Assembly: GCA_050633105.1 (NCBI GenBank)
Contig: JBOEFW010000008.1
Location: 62,001-126,000 of the forward strand
Source: Aureispira sp050633105
GTDB lineage: Bacteria; Bacteroidota; Bacteroidia; Chitinophagales; Saprospiraceae
Direction: 5' to 3'
Length of the DNA stretch: 64,000 bases
Within the stretch, counting starts at the first letter, position 1. Each line of letters starts with the position of its first letter. Shown here piece by piece: positions 18,298-27,162 of the stretch. Both the position numbers and the translations under genes were made by a program. The notes under the pieces are model-generated. The model was not told the DNA's origin. It did no database searches and was given only the letters and a program-made list of their open reading frames with translations.

Positions 18298-18426
18298 GCA
18301 TAATTAGTCTACTAAAAACAGTTTTTAAAATAAAAAAAAGTTATTGAAAGGGGAGGATTTACCACAATCAATAACTTTCAAAAAGCACTACCAAAAGATA
18401 GCGAGTGTAACAAAGTTATGCTCTAT

Positions 18427-19326
18427 TTATGAGGAGAGGGAAGTTGCCAATGCTTGATCTAATAATTGCTTCAATTCCTTCTTTTCTGTATCAGAAAGAG
18501 GTTGAAGAGGACTTCTAAGATACCCTCCATCTTCTCCTAGTATTTCAAGTCCTGCTTGTACTGCTCTAGGAAGGCCTTTTTCTACAATGAATTTTAATAC
18601 ATCTACTTGCTGGTAGAAAATATTTTGAGCAGTGGACCAATCTTGCTTTTTGATCGCCTGGTACAATGCTGTATTTAAAGTTGGAATTAAATTGGGGGCA
18701 GCAGTGCACCAACCAGCCGCACCTGCGACAAAAGCACCTAAAGCCAAGGGGTTAGAACCATTAAAAAAGTCCACTTTTTCTCCTAGTTCCTTTTTTAAAT
18801 AATGCATTCTTTGAATGTCTCCTGTGCTCTCTTTTATCATGGTCACATTAGGAAGGTCCAATAGGCGTTGAAGTAGGGCAGGAGGCATATCAACCCCTCC
18901 AGTAGCTGGGTTGTTATAAGCCATAATAGGGATGTTAATGGTCTTAGACACCATTTGATAATGGTGATAGATTTCCCTCTCGGTAAGCTTCCAGTAACTC
19001 ATCGGAATAATCATAACTGCGTCTGCTCCCATTTGCTCCGCAGATTGTGCATCTTGTATGGTTTCTGCTGTAGTTAAGTTAGAAACACCAACCAAAACGG
19101 GGACCCTTCCATTGACTTGTTCTATAGTAGCTTTAACTATGGCCTTCTTTTCTGCTTGATTTAGGTAAGGCAAAACCCCTGTGCTGCCTAAAGGCGCAAT
19201 GGCATCTGCCTGCTGGACAATTAATCGTTCTACCAGTTTTTTGAATAGAGGAATATCTACCGCTTCTTCTTTCGTAAAAGGTGTAATTGGATAGGCAATG
19301 ATTCCTTTAAATGTTCTTGTCTCCAT
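18427..19326 (-). CDS. DapA/NanA-superfamily class I aldolase or hydrolyase
   Basis: 299 residues, typical for the dihydrodipicolinate synthase superfamily TIM barrel. Seen: AYPITPFTKE near residue 10, APLGSTGVLPYL near 45 in place of GTTGE, MAYNNPATGG with the conserved Tyr near 135, and MIKESTGD with the Schiff-base Lys near 160. The non-standard GSTG loop and the lack of other lysine genes suggest a catabolic member (for example N-acetylneuraminate lyase-like or keto-deoxy-sugar/hydroxyproline enzymes), not lysine synthesis. It lies 52 bases downstream of a cupin gene on the same strand, and a MocR-type regulator is divergent from the pair. Confidence 0.82.
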   Translation of the reverse strand: METRTFKGIIAYPITPFTKEEAVDIPLFKKLVERLIVQQADAIAPLGSTGVLPYLNQAEKKAIVKATIEQVNGRVPVLVGVSNLTTAETIQDAQSAEQMGADAVMIIPMSYWKLTEREIYHHYQMVSKTINIPIMAYNNPATGGVDMPPALLQRLLDLPNVTMIKESTGDIQRMHYLKKELGEKVDFFNGSNPLALGAFVAGAAGWCTAAPNLIPTLNTALYQAIKKQDWSTAQNIFYQQVDVLKFIVEKGLPRAVQAGLEILGEDGGYLRSPLQPLSDTEKKELKQLLDQALATSLSS

Positions 19327-19378
19327 TGGTTAAGTTTGTTGTTTAATAATAGCAAGGCTATGCCTTCTGATGGGGGCG

Positions 19379-19837
19379 TTAAAAATCTCTTCCTTCTTCT
19401 TCTCTAAGGGCTAAACCTAAATTTTGTAGTTGAGGGGCATTTTCGCAAGCAATATATTTTGCGGACAATTCTTCGCTTAAATTTCCATGCCTATGCCAAG
19501 CCCAAGAAGGAATATAAACCGCATCTCCTGCCTTCCATTCTATCTTGTTGCCCTCAATTTCTGTCCAACCTTTTCCTTCTAATACATACAACATCGTTTC
19601 ATAGGTGTGGCGGTGTTGGCTGGTAACTTGCTTGGCTAAAAGACCACCAATAGTGATACTTACATTTTTGCTAGGTAGGTCAACAAAGAAGACAGGATGT
19701 TTTCTTTCTTGGGAGAATTGATTCTGTACCCCTGCTTGTTCTACATCTCTATGGATAAGATTTTTAGGAACCACAGCGACTAGTTGAGCGTAGGTTTGGT
19801 GAAAATCTTTGGAACTAAAATCATTTTTTACAGACAT
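19379..19837 (-). CDS. Cupin-domain protein
   Basis: 152 residues with one double-stranded beta-helix. Metal-binding motif 1 reads TSQHRHTYETMLYVLEGKG (two His and a Glu) near residues 72-90. Motif 2 reads AVYIPSWAWHRHGN near 107-120 and supplies the last His. The PVFFVDLP and SITIGGLLAKQ strands lead into it. Small cupins of this kind are dioxygenases, isomerases or sensors. The gene is first in a two-gene unit with a DapA-family enzyme and is divergent from a MocR-type regulator, so it probably works on the same, unidentified small molecule. Confidence 0.78.
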   Translation of the reverse strand: MSVKNDFSSKDFHQTYAQLVAVVPKNLIHRDVEQAGVQNQFSQERKHPVFFVDLPSKNVSITIGGLLAKQVTSQHRHTYETMLYVLEGKGWTEIEGNKIEWKAGDAVYIPSWAWHRHGNLSEELSAKYIACENAPQLQNLGLALREEEGRDF

Positions 19838-19866
19838 AATCTTATGTTTTTGTGATGGACAATACT

Positions 19867-19885
19867 CAAAGATATTGTATCTTTG
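19867..19885. promoter_or_regulatory. Palindromic divergent -7 elements / operator between cupin and MocR genes
   Basis: CAAAGATATTGTATCTTTG is a perfect inverted repeat with 8-base arms and a 3-base centre. Each arm read outward is TATCTTTG, a consensus TAnnTTTG -7 element, one facing the cupin gene and one facing the regulator gene. It can be a two-way promoter, an operator, or both. Neither direction has a good TTG at 20 bases; the forward TTTG at 19849-19852 leaves a 25-base spacer. Confidence 0.6.
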
Positions 19886-19927
19886 GTCTACTTAAATGGT
19901 ACAGTTTTAATAAAAAATGATGGGCCA

Positions 19928-21334
19928 ATGAATAGACCATGGGAGCTGAACATTGAATTCACCAAAACAGATCGGAAGGCGGTGTACGTACAAATTGCAG
20001 ATGCGATTATTATAGCGATCAAAAGTAAGCGTTTAAAGGCCTATGAAATTTTGCCCAGTACAAGGAAACTGGCTTCAATGATTGGTGTTAATAGAAATAC
20101 CCTTCTAAAAGCCTTAGATATTTTAATGATAGAAGGTTGGCTTATCTCAAAGGATAGGGTTGGGATATTTGTGGCAGATGTTAAGGTGGACGTTGCGGTT
20201 ACGAAGGAAAAAACAAATCAACAAACTTCTAGCGATAAGCCACAAGTGATTCTCTTAGATGATGGGGTGCCCAATACTCAAATAGCACCTATAAAGGAAT
20301 TAGCAAGCGCCTATCGAAGAGGTTTTGGACTGAAGTTCAAACGAAACATATTAGGGTATACCGACAGTAGAGGAAGTGTTGCTTTTCGAGAAATGATTGC
20401 ACAAATGCTGAATCACAAAAGAGGATTGCAAGTGGGGGCTTCTGAAATTTGTATTACTAGAGGCAGCCAAATGGCCTTGTACTTAACAGCGCAATGTTTA
20501 TTGACGAACAAAGATTGCATTATTGTAGAAGCACCAGGGTATCAACCTGCTTGGAAGGTGTTTGAACATACAGGAGCACAAGTGTTGTCAGCCAAAGTAG
20601 ATGAACAGGGAATTATAATAGAAGAGGTGAAGGAATTACTTCAAGTGCATAAGAACATAAAGGCTATTTATGTAACCCCCCATCATCAATATCCTACGAC
20701 GGTAACGTTGACATTGCAGCGAAGATTGGAGTTAATTGAACTTGCCAAAGCGCATAATTTCTTTATTATAGAAGATGATTATGACCATGAATTTCATTTT
20801 GACAGCCGCCCTATTTTACCAATTGCTAGTTATACAACTATTGAGCATTATGTTTACATTGGCACCTTTAGTAAAATTGTTGCTCCCGCTCTAAGGATTG
20901 GTTACCTTGTTGGTGCTACCAATTTGATTGAAAAAATCAGTGCATTGAGGGCCATTATTGATATTCAGAATGACCCTATTATGGAGCAAGCAGTAGTAGA
21001 ACTCATCAAGAATGGAGATATAAAGCGCCATATAAAAAGGGCGATCAAATATTATAAGGACAAACGCCTCTACCTTCAACAATTGTTAGAGGAGCACTTA
21101 AAAGACAAAATTGAATATAATTTGCCCTCTGGTGGTCTTGCCTTTTGGATGCGCCCTACTCAAAAAAAGATAACGTTAGACTTATTGGCTAAGCTAAAAG
21201 CACAACAAATAGAAATTATGGACGTCTCTAAATATAATCCTGATTGCGTTGTTAATGGGCTGAGGCTGGGGTATGGAAGTGTGGAGAAAGAAAGCTTGAA
21301 AAAAGCGATCGAAGTACTAAGTACCCTATTGTAA
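19928..21334 (+). CDS. MocR-type (GntR/aminotransferase) transcriptional regulator
   Basis: 468 residues from the ATG at 19928. An earlier in-frame ATG at 19883 falls inside the -7 element, so it would not be transcribed. The N-terminal GntR winged helix (about residues 10-80) has VYVQIADAIIIAIKSKRLK and LPSTRKLASMIGVNRNTLLKALD. The rest is a fold-type I aminotransferase domain with GYTDSRGSVAFREMIA, RGSQMALYLTAQCLL, IIEDDYDHEFHFD and the PLP-binding Lys in YIGTFSKIVAPALRIGY near residue 320. Such proteins sense PLP, often with an amino compound, and commonly control a divergent gene. Here that is the cupin/DapA pair. Confidence 0.9.
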   Translation: MNRPWELNIEFTKTDRKAVYVQIADAIIIAIKSKRLKAYEILPSTRKLASMIGVNRNTLLKALDILMIEGWLISKDRVGIFVADVKVDVAVTKEKTNQQTSSDKPQVILLDDGVPNTQIAPIKELASAYRRGFGLKFKRNILGYTDSRGSVAFREMIAQMLNHKRGLQVGASEICITRGSQMALYLTAQCLLTNKDCIIVEAPGYQPAWKVFEHTGAQVLSAKVDEQGIIIEEVKELLQVHKNIKAIYVTPHHQYPTTVTLTLQRRLELIELAKAHNFFIIEDDYDHEFHFDSRPILPIASYTTIEHYVYIGTFSKIVAPALRIGYLVGATNLIEKISALRAIIDIQNDPIMEQAVVELIKNGDIKRHIKRAIKYYKDKRLYLQQLLEEHLKDKIEYNLPSGGLAFWMRPTQKKITLDLLAKLKAQQIEIMDVSKYNPDCVVNGLRLGYGSVEKESLKKAIEVLSTLL

Positions 21335-21370
21335 AGGCTATTACTTAAGAAACACTTCCCTCAAAAGTAG

Positions 21371-21402
21371 TTGTAGTATTTAGCAATTATTAACTAGCTT
21401 TG
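21371..21402 (+). promoter_or_regulatory. Promoter of the LysM/glucosaminidase gene
   Basis: TTG (21371-21373), 21 bases, and TAGCTTTG (21395-21402) fit the Bacteroidota promoter pattern. The predicted start is near 21409, giving a leader of about 37 bases before the ATG at 21446. Confidence 0.65.
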
Positions 21403-21445
21403 CACCTTTATTTGATCCCTCTCCTTTACAAAAAATACAATAACC

Positions 21446-22510
21446 ATGTTGCCTCGTTTCTTCTTAGTAATCAGTTTACTACTTAGCGTACTGATGATTG
21501 CTTTTGCCGCTCCTACTGAATTGTTTTTTATTGATGACGTTAAAGCCTTAAGTTATATTGAAAAATATAAACACATAGCGGTCGCTGAAATGGATAGAAC
21601 AGGGATTCCTGCTAGTATCAAAATGGCTCAAGGCATCTTAGAATCAGGTGTGGGAGAGAGTGAATTGGCCAACACAGCTAACAATCACTTTGGAATCAAA
21701 TGTGGTGGTGAAGTCTGGACAGGAAAAACACATTATGTTTGGGACGATGAAGTCGTGAAATCTTGTTTTAGAGTATATACGAGTGCCGAAGAATCGTACA
21801 TTGCACACAGTGAATTTTTACTCAATCCTAAGAAGGATTTTCGTTATGGTGCGTTGTTCAAACTAGACAAAACAGATTATAAAGGTTGGGCCAATGGCTT
21901 GCAAAAATCAGGCTATGCGACCTCAAAAACCTATTCCAAGAACCTTATTTCTATTATAGAACGGCTAGAATTGTATAAGCTGGATTATTTGACAGTAGAA
22001 GTGCTCGCTCTCCATCCAGGGGAATTAGCCAATTTATTCCCTGAAACTGTCCCTGCTGTCGTGTTATCAGATGAAGACACAACAACAACAACAACGCGTA
22101 TTCCCGATCCTTTTGGGGGGACTGCAGATAGTGTAGATTTAGTACTGACCTTGTATCAATTTAAAGTCAATGAATTGGATGTGGTCTATGTACAGGCAGG
22201 GGATGATCTTCAAAGTATTGCTGATCGTTACCGCAAAAATCCTAAAAAATTATACCGTTATAATGAATTAAAAGGACGTACTCTAAAAGTAGGACAGTAC
22301 TTCTTTTTGGAAAAGAAAGCTAATTTTTACCAACCTAATAAAAACAGTAAAGTGGCAAAAGTGCACATTGTGCGCGAAGGGCAAAGTCTTTATGACATTG
22401 GACAATTGTATGGCGTGAAGTATTGCAAGATGATTCGTTACAATAGAGTGTATCGTCATCAAGATCCTAAAGCAGGTATGCAAATTTTCTTAAACAAACA
22501 TCGCCGTTAA
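21446..22510 (+). CDS. Secreted N-acetylglucosaminidase (GH73/FlgJ-like) with two LysM domains
   Basis: 354 residues. A signal peptide (MLPRFFLVISLLLSVLMIAFAAP) is followed by a glucosaminidase domain, residues ~35-180: IPASIKMAQGILESGVGESELA with the catalytic Glu, NNHFGIKCGG, FRVYTSAEESYIAHSEFL and GYATSKTYSKNLISIIE. Two LysM repeats close the protein, VYVQAGDDLQSIADRYRKN (~245-290) and HIVREGQSLYDIGQLYGVK (~305-352). The protein should bind peptidoglycan in the periplasm and cut between GlcNAc and MurNAc during growth or division. It has its own promoter, and its stop codon overlaps the stop of the convergent tadA gene. Confidence 0.92.
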   Translation: MLPRFFLVISLLLSVLMIAFAAPTELFFIDDVKALSYIEKYKHIAVAEMDRTGIPASIKMAQGILESGVGESELANTANNHFGIKCGGEVWTGKTHYVWDDEVVKSCFRVYTSAEESYIAHSEFLLNPKKDFRYGALFKLDKTDYKGWANGLQKSGYATSKTYSKNLISIIERLELYKLDYLTVEVLALHPGELANLFPETVPAVVLSDEDTTTTTTRIPDPFGGTADSVDLVLTLYQFKVNELDVVYVQAGDDLQSIADRYRKNPKKLYRYNELKGRTLKVGQYFFLEKKANFYQPNKNSKVAKVHIVREGQSLYDIGQLYGVKYCKMIRYNRVYRHQDPKAGMQIFLNKHRR

Positions 22511-22953
22511 GAACGTTTTTGTTGAAAGAAATCACGTAGTAGTGCACTGCATTGGTCCGCTTCTATACCTGTGATTAAGTTGGTCTTGGGATGCAAAGCT
22601 TGTGGTGCAAAGCGCTCATAACCGCGTTTGCTATCGTTGGCGCCAATGACTAATGTACCCAATTGTGCCCAAGCCAAAGCACCTGCACACATGACACAAG
22701 GTTCTAGGGTGACGTATAGGGTGCACTGTTTTAAAAACTTACTCCCTAGATAATTGCTTGCAGCGGTGATCGCCAAAATCTCTGCATGGGCAGTGACATC
22801 GGTTAATTGCTCCGTGAGATTGTGTGCTCGGGCAATAATCTGTTGTTGGCAAACGACAATAGCCCCTACAGGGATTTCGTCGAGTAAGGCTGCCTTTTGG
22901 GCTTCCTTTAAGGCCTCTTTCATATAATATTCGTGCGAGAAAACGGAAAACAT
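22507..22953 (-). CDS. tadA: tRNA adenosine(34) deaminase TadA
   Basis: 148 residues, normal for TadA. Seen: FSHEYYMKEALKEAQKA at the start, which matches TadA N-termini and supports the first ATG, EIPVGAIVV, the zinc/catalytic HAEILAI (HAE) near residue 55, and TLYVTLEPCVMCAGALAWA (PCxxC) near 85. It converts A34 of tRNA-Arg(ACG) to inosine. The end DSKRGYERFAPQALHPKTNLITGI fits the family. The gene overlaps the convergent LysM gene by four bases at the stops; no terminator lies between them. Confidence 0.92.
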   Translation of the reverse strand: MFSVFSHEYYMKEALKEAQKAALLDEIPVGAIVVCQQQIIARAHNLTEQLTDVTAHAEILAITAASNYLGSKFLKQCTLYVTLEPCVMCAGALAWAQLGTLVIGANDSKRGYERFAPQALHPKTNLITGIEADQCSALLRDFFQQKRS

Positions 22954-23172
22954 CGTATCTTAGTACCTCATTTAAACTAGTTTGGAAAGGCTATTGTAGC
23001 AGTCTTTAATGATCTGCTGTCAACAAAATACAATTAGTTTGGTTGAAATAGCACTTCTTGCTTATAAAGAAATACTTAAACCGCTTCAAAGTGAAAAATG
23101 CTACTTGACACAGGCATTTTCCATTCAGTGATTATTGACAGATTTACTCTTGTTATTACAAATAAATAAAAA

Positions 23173-24519
23173 ATGTACAAAATAGTATTGTTACTGGGGA
23201 TTCTTTGCTGTGCCATTCCCTCGTGGGCACAAGATGGCGGACCTACTTGGTCGTTGGAGAAGTGTATTAACCATGCGATTCAAAATAGCTTGCAAGTTCA
23301 GCAAACCAATTTAAACAGGAGTCAAGCACAGTTGACAAAAAAACAAGCGATCTGGGCCCAAACTCCAAATATTAGCGCGAGTTATCGAAATGGAGTCAAT
23401 ATAGGAAACTCGGTAAATCCAACCAACAACGAATTGATTACAATTCCTAACTTTGGTTCAGGGCTTTCTCTTAATATCAATGGAATCATTTTCCAAGGAC
23501 TACAGATTAGAAATACGATAACCCAAAGTAAGGTGGATTTAGATGCGGCGGCTAAAGATGTGGAGCAGGCAAAAAATGATGTCTCCCTTTCTGTTGCACA
23601 AGCGTATTTATCAATTTTGTTAGCGGAGGAGAGCAAAGGTGTCTTTGAAGAGCAAGTGAAAGTGACCAAAGCGCAATACGACCAAACACTCAAATTAATA
23701 GAAGGAGGAGTATTAGCAGAGAATAGTAAATACGATTTAGAAGCGCAAATGGCACGAGATGAAGAGAACATTGTGATTGCGCAAAACAACATCAACTTAT
23801 CATATGTAAATTTGAAGGTGTTGATGAATGTTGATGTAGCCACCGATATTTCTATTCAAGAAGTTGGAAATTTAGAGGTCGATGAGACCTTAGAAGAATC
23901 TACCTTAGAAGAGGTCTACCAAGAAGCAATTGTGAGACAACCTAATATTCTTGCTTCACAATTGCGGGAGAAAAGCGCTCTACTTGGTGTTAGTATTGCC
24001 AAAGATGCGTTGTGGCCTACGGTATCGTATTATGGAGGGCTGGGTAGTAATTTTTCTACAGCATTTAAAAACCCAATAACAGGAGAGGTCCCTCCTTATT
24101 TCAGTCAATTGGCGGCAACCGCTTCAGCCAATGCAGGCGTTAATATTTCTGTACCTATTTTTAATGGCTTGCGGACTAAAATTGGCATTCAGCGCGCAGA
24201 ACTAGGAGTAAAGGTAGCGGCTTTAGCAACCACTCAATTAGAGGTTACCTTAAAATCAAATATTGAGCGTGCTTTGATTGATGTTAGAGCTGCAAAAAAA
24301 CGTTTGGCTGTTTCCCGAAAAAGCGTAGGAGCTATTCGTCGATCAGTAGAGAATACCCGCCGCCGTTATGAATTAGGCGTGGTCAATTCTTTTGAATTAA
24401 CCAGTGTGCAAAACACACTAATCAGTGCAGAATCTAGCGTTTTGCAAGCCAAATACGATTACTTATTTAAGTTGAAGATTTTAGATTATTACAGAGGCCG
24501 TACCATTACGATTGATTAA
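23173..24519 (+). CDS. TolC-family outer membrane efflux protein
   Basis: 448 residues with a signal peptide (LLGILCCAIPSWAQD). The first repeat starts WSLEKCINHAIQNSLQVQQTNLN, the standard opening of OEP domains, and the long helices contain VDLDAAAKDVEQAKNDVSLSVAQAYLSILLAEE. The second repeat has EAIVRQPNILASQLREKSA and ANAGVNISVPIFNGLRTKIGIQRAEL, then RRRYELGVVNSFELTSVQNTL. It forms the trimeric outer membrane duct of an efflux or export machine. A terminator follows directly. The adaptor gene lies 204 bases downstream, but no pump gene is present. Confidence 0.92.
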   Translation: MYKIVLLLGILCCAIPSWAQDGGPTWSLEKCINHAIQNSLQVQQTNLNRSQAQLTKKQAIWAQTPNISASYRNGVNIGNSVNPTNNELITIPNFGSGLSLNINGIIFQGLQIRNTITQSKVDLDAAAKDVEQAKNDVSLSVAQAYLSILLAEESKGVFEEQVKVTKAQYDQTLKLIEGGVLAENSKYDLEAQMARDEENIVIAQNNINLSYVNLKVLMNVDVATDISIQEVGNLEVDETLEESTLEEVYQEAIVRQPNILASQLREKSALLGVSIAKDALWPTVSYYGGLGSNFSTAFKNPITGEVPPYFSQLAATASANAGVNISVPIFNGLRTKIGIQRAELGVKVAALATTQLEVTLKSNIERALIDVRAAKKRLAVSRKSVGAIRRSVENTRRRYELGVVNSFELTSVQNTLISAESSVLQAKYDYLFKLKILDYYRGRTITID

Positions 24520-24528
24520 ATTTTATAG

Positions 24529-24577
24529 AGAGCTGTTGCTAATCCAACCACAAGAATAGCAACAGCTCTTATTTTTT
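24529..24577 (+). terminator. Terminator of the TolC-family gene
   Basis: Arms of 12 bases (24529-24540 and 24558-24569, agagctgttgct and its complement) enclose a 17-base loop and are followed by TATTTTTT. It lies between the duct and adaptor genes, so the adaptor should have its own promoter. Confidence 0.8.
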
Positions 24578-24723
24578 GAAGGAGAAGTTGTTTAAAAAAT
24601 CGCAGTGAGACTAGACGCGTAACGCTTAGAAGCAAAGCAAGTTGATCATTGAATAACAATGGCCTGTCAAAACACTAGAAACTTTTAAACAATTTTGACA
24701 CACTAGAACAGCAATAGACACAC

Positions 24724-26055
24724 ATGGCAACCCAAAAAAAGAGCAAAAAAGGCTGGTACATTTTAATAATTATCATTTTGCTGGCAGGAGCAGCGGTGTA
24801 TTATAAGTCGACAAAAGACAACAAAAAAGCTACAAAAATCGCTGTACAAGCAGCAGAGAAACGCACGATTGTAGAACGTGTTTATTCTAGTGGTAAGTTA
24901 TTCCCAGCAACTGAGTTAGAAATCACATCTAATATCTCTGGAACAATCGTAGAACTCTATGTAAAAGAAGGTGATTTAGTTAAGAAAGGACAACTCTTAG
25001 CAAAGGTAGACCCCGAAGCCCTAGTATCTGTAGTCGAACGTGCGGAAGCTGCTGCGGATGGCGCAGCTGCTCAATTAGCCTCTGTTCGAGCACAGCGCAG
25101 ACAACTGGAAGCTCAATTTGAGAATACAGAGATTATTTACAAAAGAAATAAAAAGCTCCATGCGGATGGAGTGATCTCTAAAGCAGAATTTGAGGCCGCA
25201 GAAGCCAGTTATAAAGCTTCCCAAGCGAACTTAGAAACAGCCAGTGAAAACATCCGTGCGGCTCAATTTACTGTTCAGAGCTCTAAAGCGACGGTCCGCG
25301 AGCAAAAAAACAACTTATCACAAACAAAAATCTACGCCCCAATCAATGGAGTGGTCTCGACTTTATATAAGAAACAAGGAGAGCAAGTAGTTGGAACTGC
25401 TCAAATGGCAGGAACACCCATTCTAAAAATTGCCAACCTCAAAACAGTAGAGGTGCGGGTAGATGTGAATGAACGAGACATTCTAAACACGGCTATTGGA
25501 GATAGTGCTGATATTGAACTGGATGCTTATCCTGATCGTAAATTTGCAGGGATTGTTACCCAAATCGCCAATACCGCGACGGGGTTAAATACCTCTATTG
25601 GCTCTGTTGCTTTGACTTCTGATGCGGTCACGAACTTTGAAGTCCGTATTTTAGTGTTGGAAGAGTCTTACAAAGATATTGATACTCAAAAAGACCGCTC
25701 GCCTTTCCGTTCTGGCTTATCTGCCTCCGCCCAAATTAAAACGAACACAGCAGAGAACATTTTATCTGTTCCTGTGGTCGCTGTGACTACACGCACCAAA
25801 GATCTCAAAGGAGCTGCCAAGAGCAAAGAGAAAGAAACGATTAAAGAATACGTCTTTATTCAAGTGGCTGATTCTGTCAATTTGAGAATGGTTACCACAG
25901 GCTTGCAGAATGATGAATACATTGAGATCAAAACAGGTCTTAAAGCAGGAGAGATCGTTGTAACCGCGCCTTATGATGCTATTGCGAAGGAATTAGAAGA
26001 TGGAAGCAAGGTGATAGTTGTGGAGGAATTTGAATTGTATGAAGAGGAGAAGTAA
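24724..26055 (+). CDS. HlyD/MacA-type periplasmic membrane-fusion adaptor
   Basis: 443 residues. One N-terminal membrane anchor (GWYILIIIILLAGAAVYY) precedes the first lipoyl half-motif ISGTIVELYVKEGDLVKKGQLLAKVDPEAL near residue 75. A long coiled-coil hairpin (~100-195, rich in AAEASYKASQANLETA) and the second half IYAPINGVVSTLYKKQGEQVV follow, then beta-barrel strands (KTVEVRVDVNERDI) and a membrane-proximal domain ending with LKAGEIVVTAPYDAIAKELEDG. This is the MacA-like arrangement that normally pairs with a MacB ABC permease. The next gene is on the opposite strand, so the partner must be encoded elsewhere. Confidence 0.9.
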   Translation: MATQKKSKKGWYILIIIILLAGAAVYYKSTKDNKKATKIAVQAAEKRTIVERVYSSGKLFPATELEITSNISGTIVELYVKEGDLVKKGQLLAKVDPEALVSVVERAEAAADGAAAQLASVRAQRRQLEAQFENTEIIYKRNKKLHADGVISKAEFEAAEASYKASQANLETASENIRAAQFTVQSSKATVREQKNNLSQTKIYAPINGVVSTLYKKQGEQVVGTAQMAGTPILKIANLKTVEVRVDVNERDILNTAIGDSADIELDAYPDRKFAGIVTQIANTATGLNTSIGSVALTSDAVTNFEVRILVLEESYKDIDTQKDRSPFRSGLSASAQIKTNTAENILSVPVVAVTTRTKDLKGAAKSKEKETIKEYVFIQVADSVNLRMVTTGLQNDEYIEIKTGLKAGEIVVTAPYDAIAKELEDGSKVIVVEEFELYEEEK

Positions 26056-26071
26056 TAGAATTCCTTCCTGA

Positions 26072-26674
26072 TTAAGAGCAATGTTTTTTTATTTTATCTC
26101 CAATAGAGTTGATAATTTTAGTGTGAATTGGTTGAACGGTTTCTTTATCCAATGTTCCCCCTAAAATTATCAGCTCTTTATTTAGAAATCGGTTTCCAAG
26201 TCGATCGTCAATCATTATATTTCGCATACTTTCTGCTATTCCAATTTCTTTTAAATACTCGTTTGGATGTCCTGCGGTACAAATGACCAAACCATATTTG
26301 ATAGGCTTCATTTTCTCTGAAGGGGTAGAATTTGCGGTTCCGTAAGCATATCCAACAGAATAAACTCTATCAAACCAACCTTTTAATTTTGCTGGACAAT
26401 CACTCCACCAGACTGGATATATAAAAATCAGTGCATCTGCCTGCGCGATTTTTTCATGCTCTTCTTTTACCTCCTTGGGTATGGGGAGCTCAATTTTTGC
26501 AAATCCTTCTCTTTCATATTCTGCTTCATTCATGTCTGTTTGAAAGCCCATAGCGTATAAATCTGAGATGTCATAGGTTATTTTAGCCTTATCAAGAGTT
26601 GCTTTTATTTGTTCTAATATTTCATAGGTATATGATTTTTTACTTGGGTGGCAGTATATGATTTGAACCTTCAT
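26072..26674 (-). CDS. Flavodoxin-fold NAD(P)H:quinone oxidoreductase
   Basis: 200 residues. The start MKVQIIYCHPSKKSYTYEI is the FMN/FAD phosphate loop of the NQO1/KefF-type flavodoxin-like fold, and IAQADALIFIYPVWWSDCPAKLKGWFDRVYSVGYAYG contains the flavin-binding PVWW and the GWFDRV helix seen in the family. ICTAGHPNEYL follows. Members carry out two-electron reduction of quinones or azo compounds. The gene stands alone, convergent with the adaptor gene, with 488 gene-free bases upstream. Confidence 0.85.
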   Translation of the reverse strand: MKVQIIYCHPSKKSYTYEILEQIKATLDKAKITYDISDLYAMGFQTDMNEAEYEREGFAKIELPIPKEVKEEHEKIAQADALIFIYPVWWSDCPAKLKGWFDRVYSVGYAYGTANSTPSEKMKPIKYGLVICTAGHPNEYLKEIGIAESMRNIMIDDRLGNRFLNKELIILGGTLDKETVQPIHTKIINSIGDKIKKHCS

Positions 26675-27162
26675 GTGCTGATTTTTTATGTCTAATAACG
26701 ATAGAATCGCCTACAAAAGAACACGGAAAGGGAAGGCTATTCAGCGCTTTCTAAAGTATACTTTTTAAGCATAAAAAGGATAAAAAATACCCCTCAAAAC
26801 TGATTATTTTAAAAGGACTAAGCAATAAGTACAAGAGCTGTAATTCTCTTCTAGAATTTTTGTAAGACCATGTATTTTTGTATTTCTTCTTTTTGCTAGG
26901 CTTGATATATGGAATACCAGTAAAAAAGTGTAGTTTTGTGCCGTTTTCCTATGTAAATTTACAGGCTTTTGTTTTGAATAGACTATTCTCAAAAGTAGAA
27001 TACCTTATAAAAATAAGCACAAGCCCAATTAAAAGAGGAACCCTATTATTTATTTAAGTATTTAGAAGAAGTGGCGGCACTTTTTTTATTAAAAAATTGT
27101 CGTGCAAACGCAACTCCGCCATGTGGAGCACACGAAGTAAAAGTTGAAAATAAACGTATAAA
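26675..27162. other. Gene-free stretch between quinone reductase and ppiD
   Basis: No convincing coding frame was found; short minus-strand frames at 26804-26992 and 27054-27254 have no family features, and the second one runs into ppiD antisense. TAGTTTTG at 26931-26938 fits a plus-strand -7 element and could start ppiD transcription with a leader of about 220 bases. I saw no tRNA cloverleaf and no riboswitch core that I recognise. Confidence 0.35.

Noticed and set aside
18427..19326. Assignment as dapA, dihydrodipicolinate synthase of lysine synthesis
   Set aside because: The loop GSTGVLPYL differs from the GTTGE of DapA, and the neighbours are a cupin and a MocR regulator, not lysine genes. 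Only the superfamily is kept.
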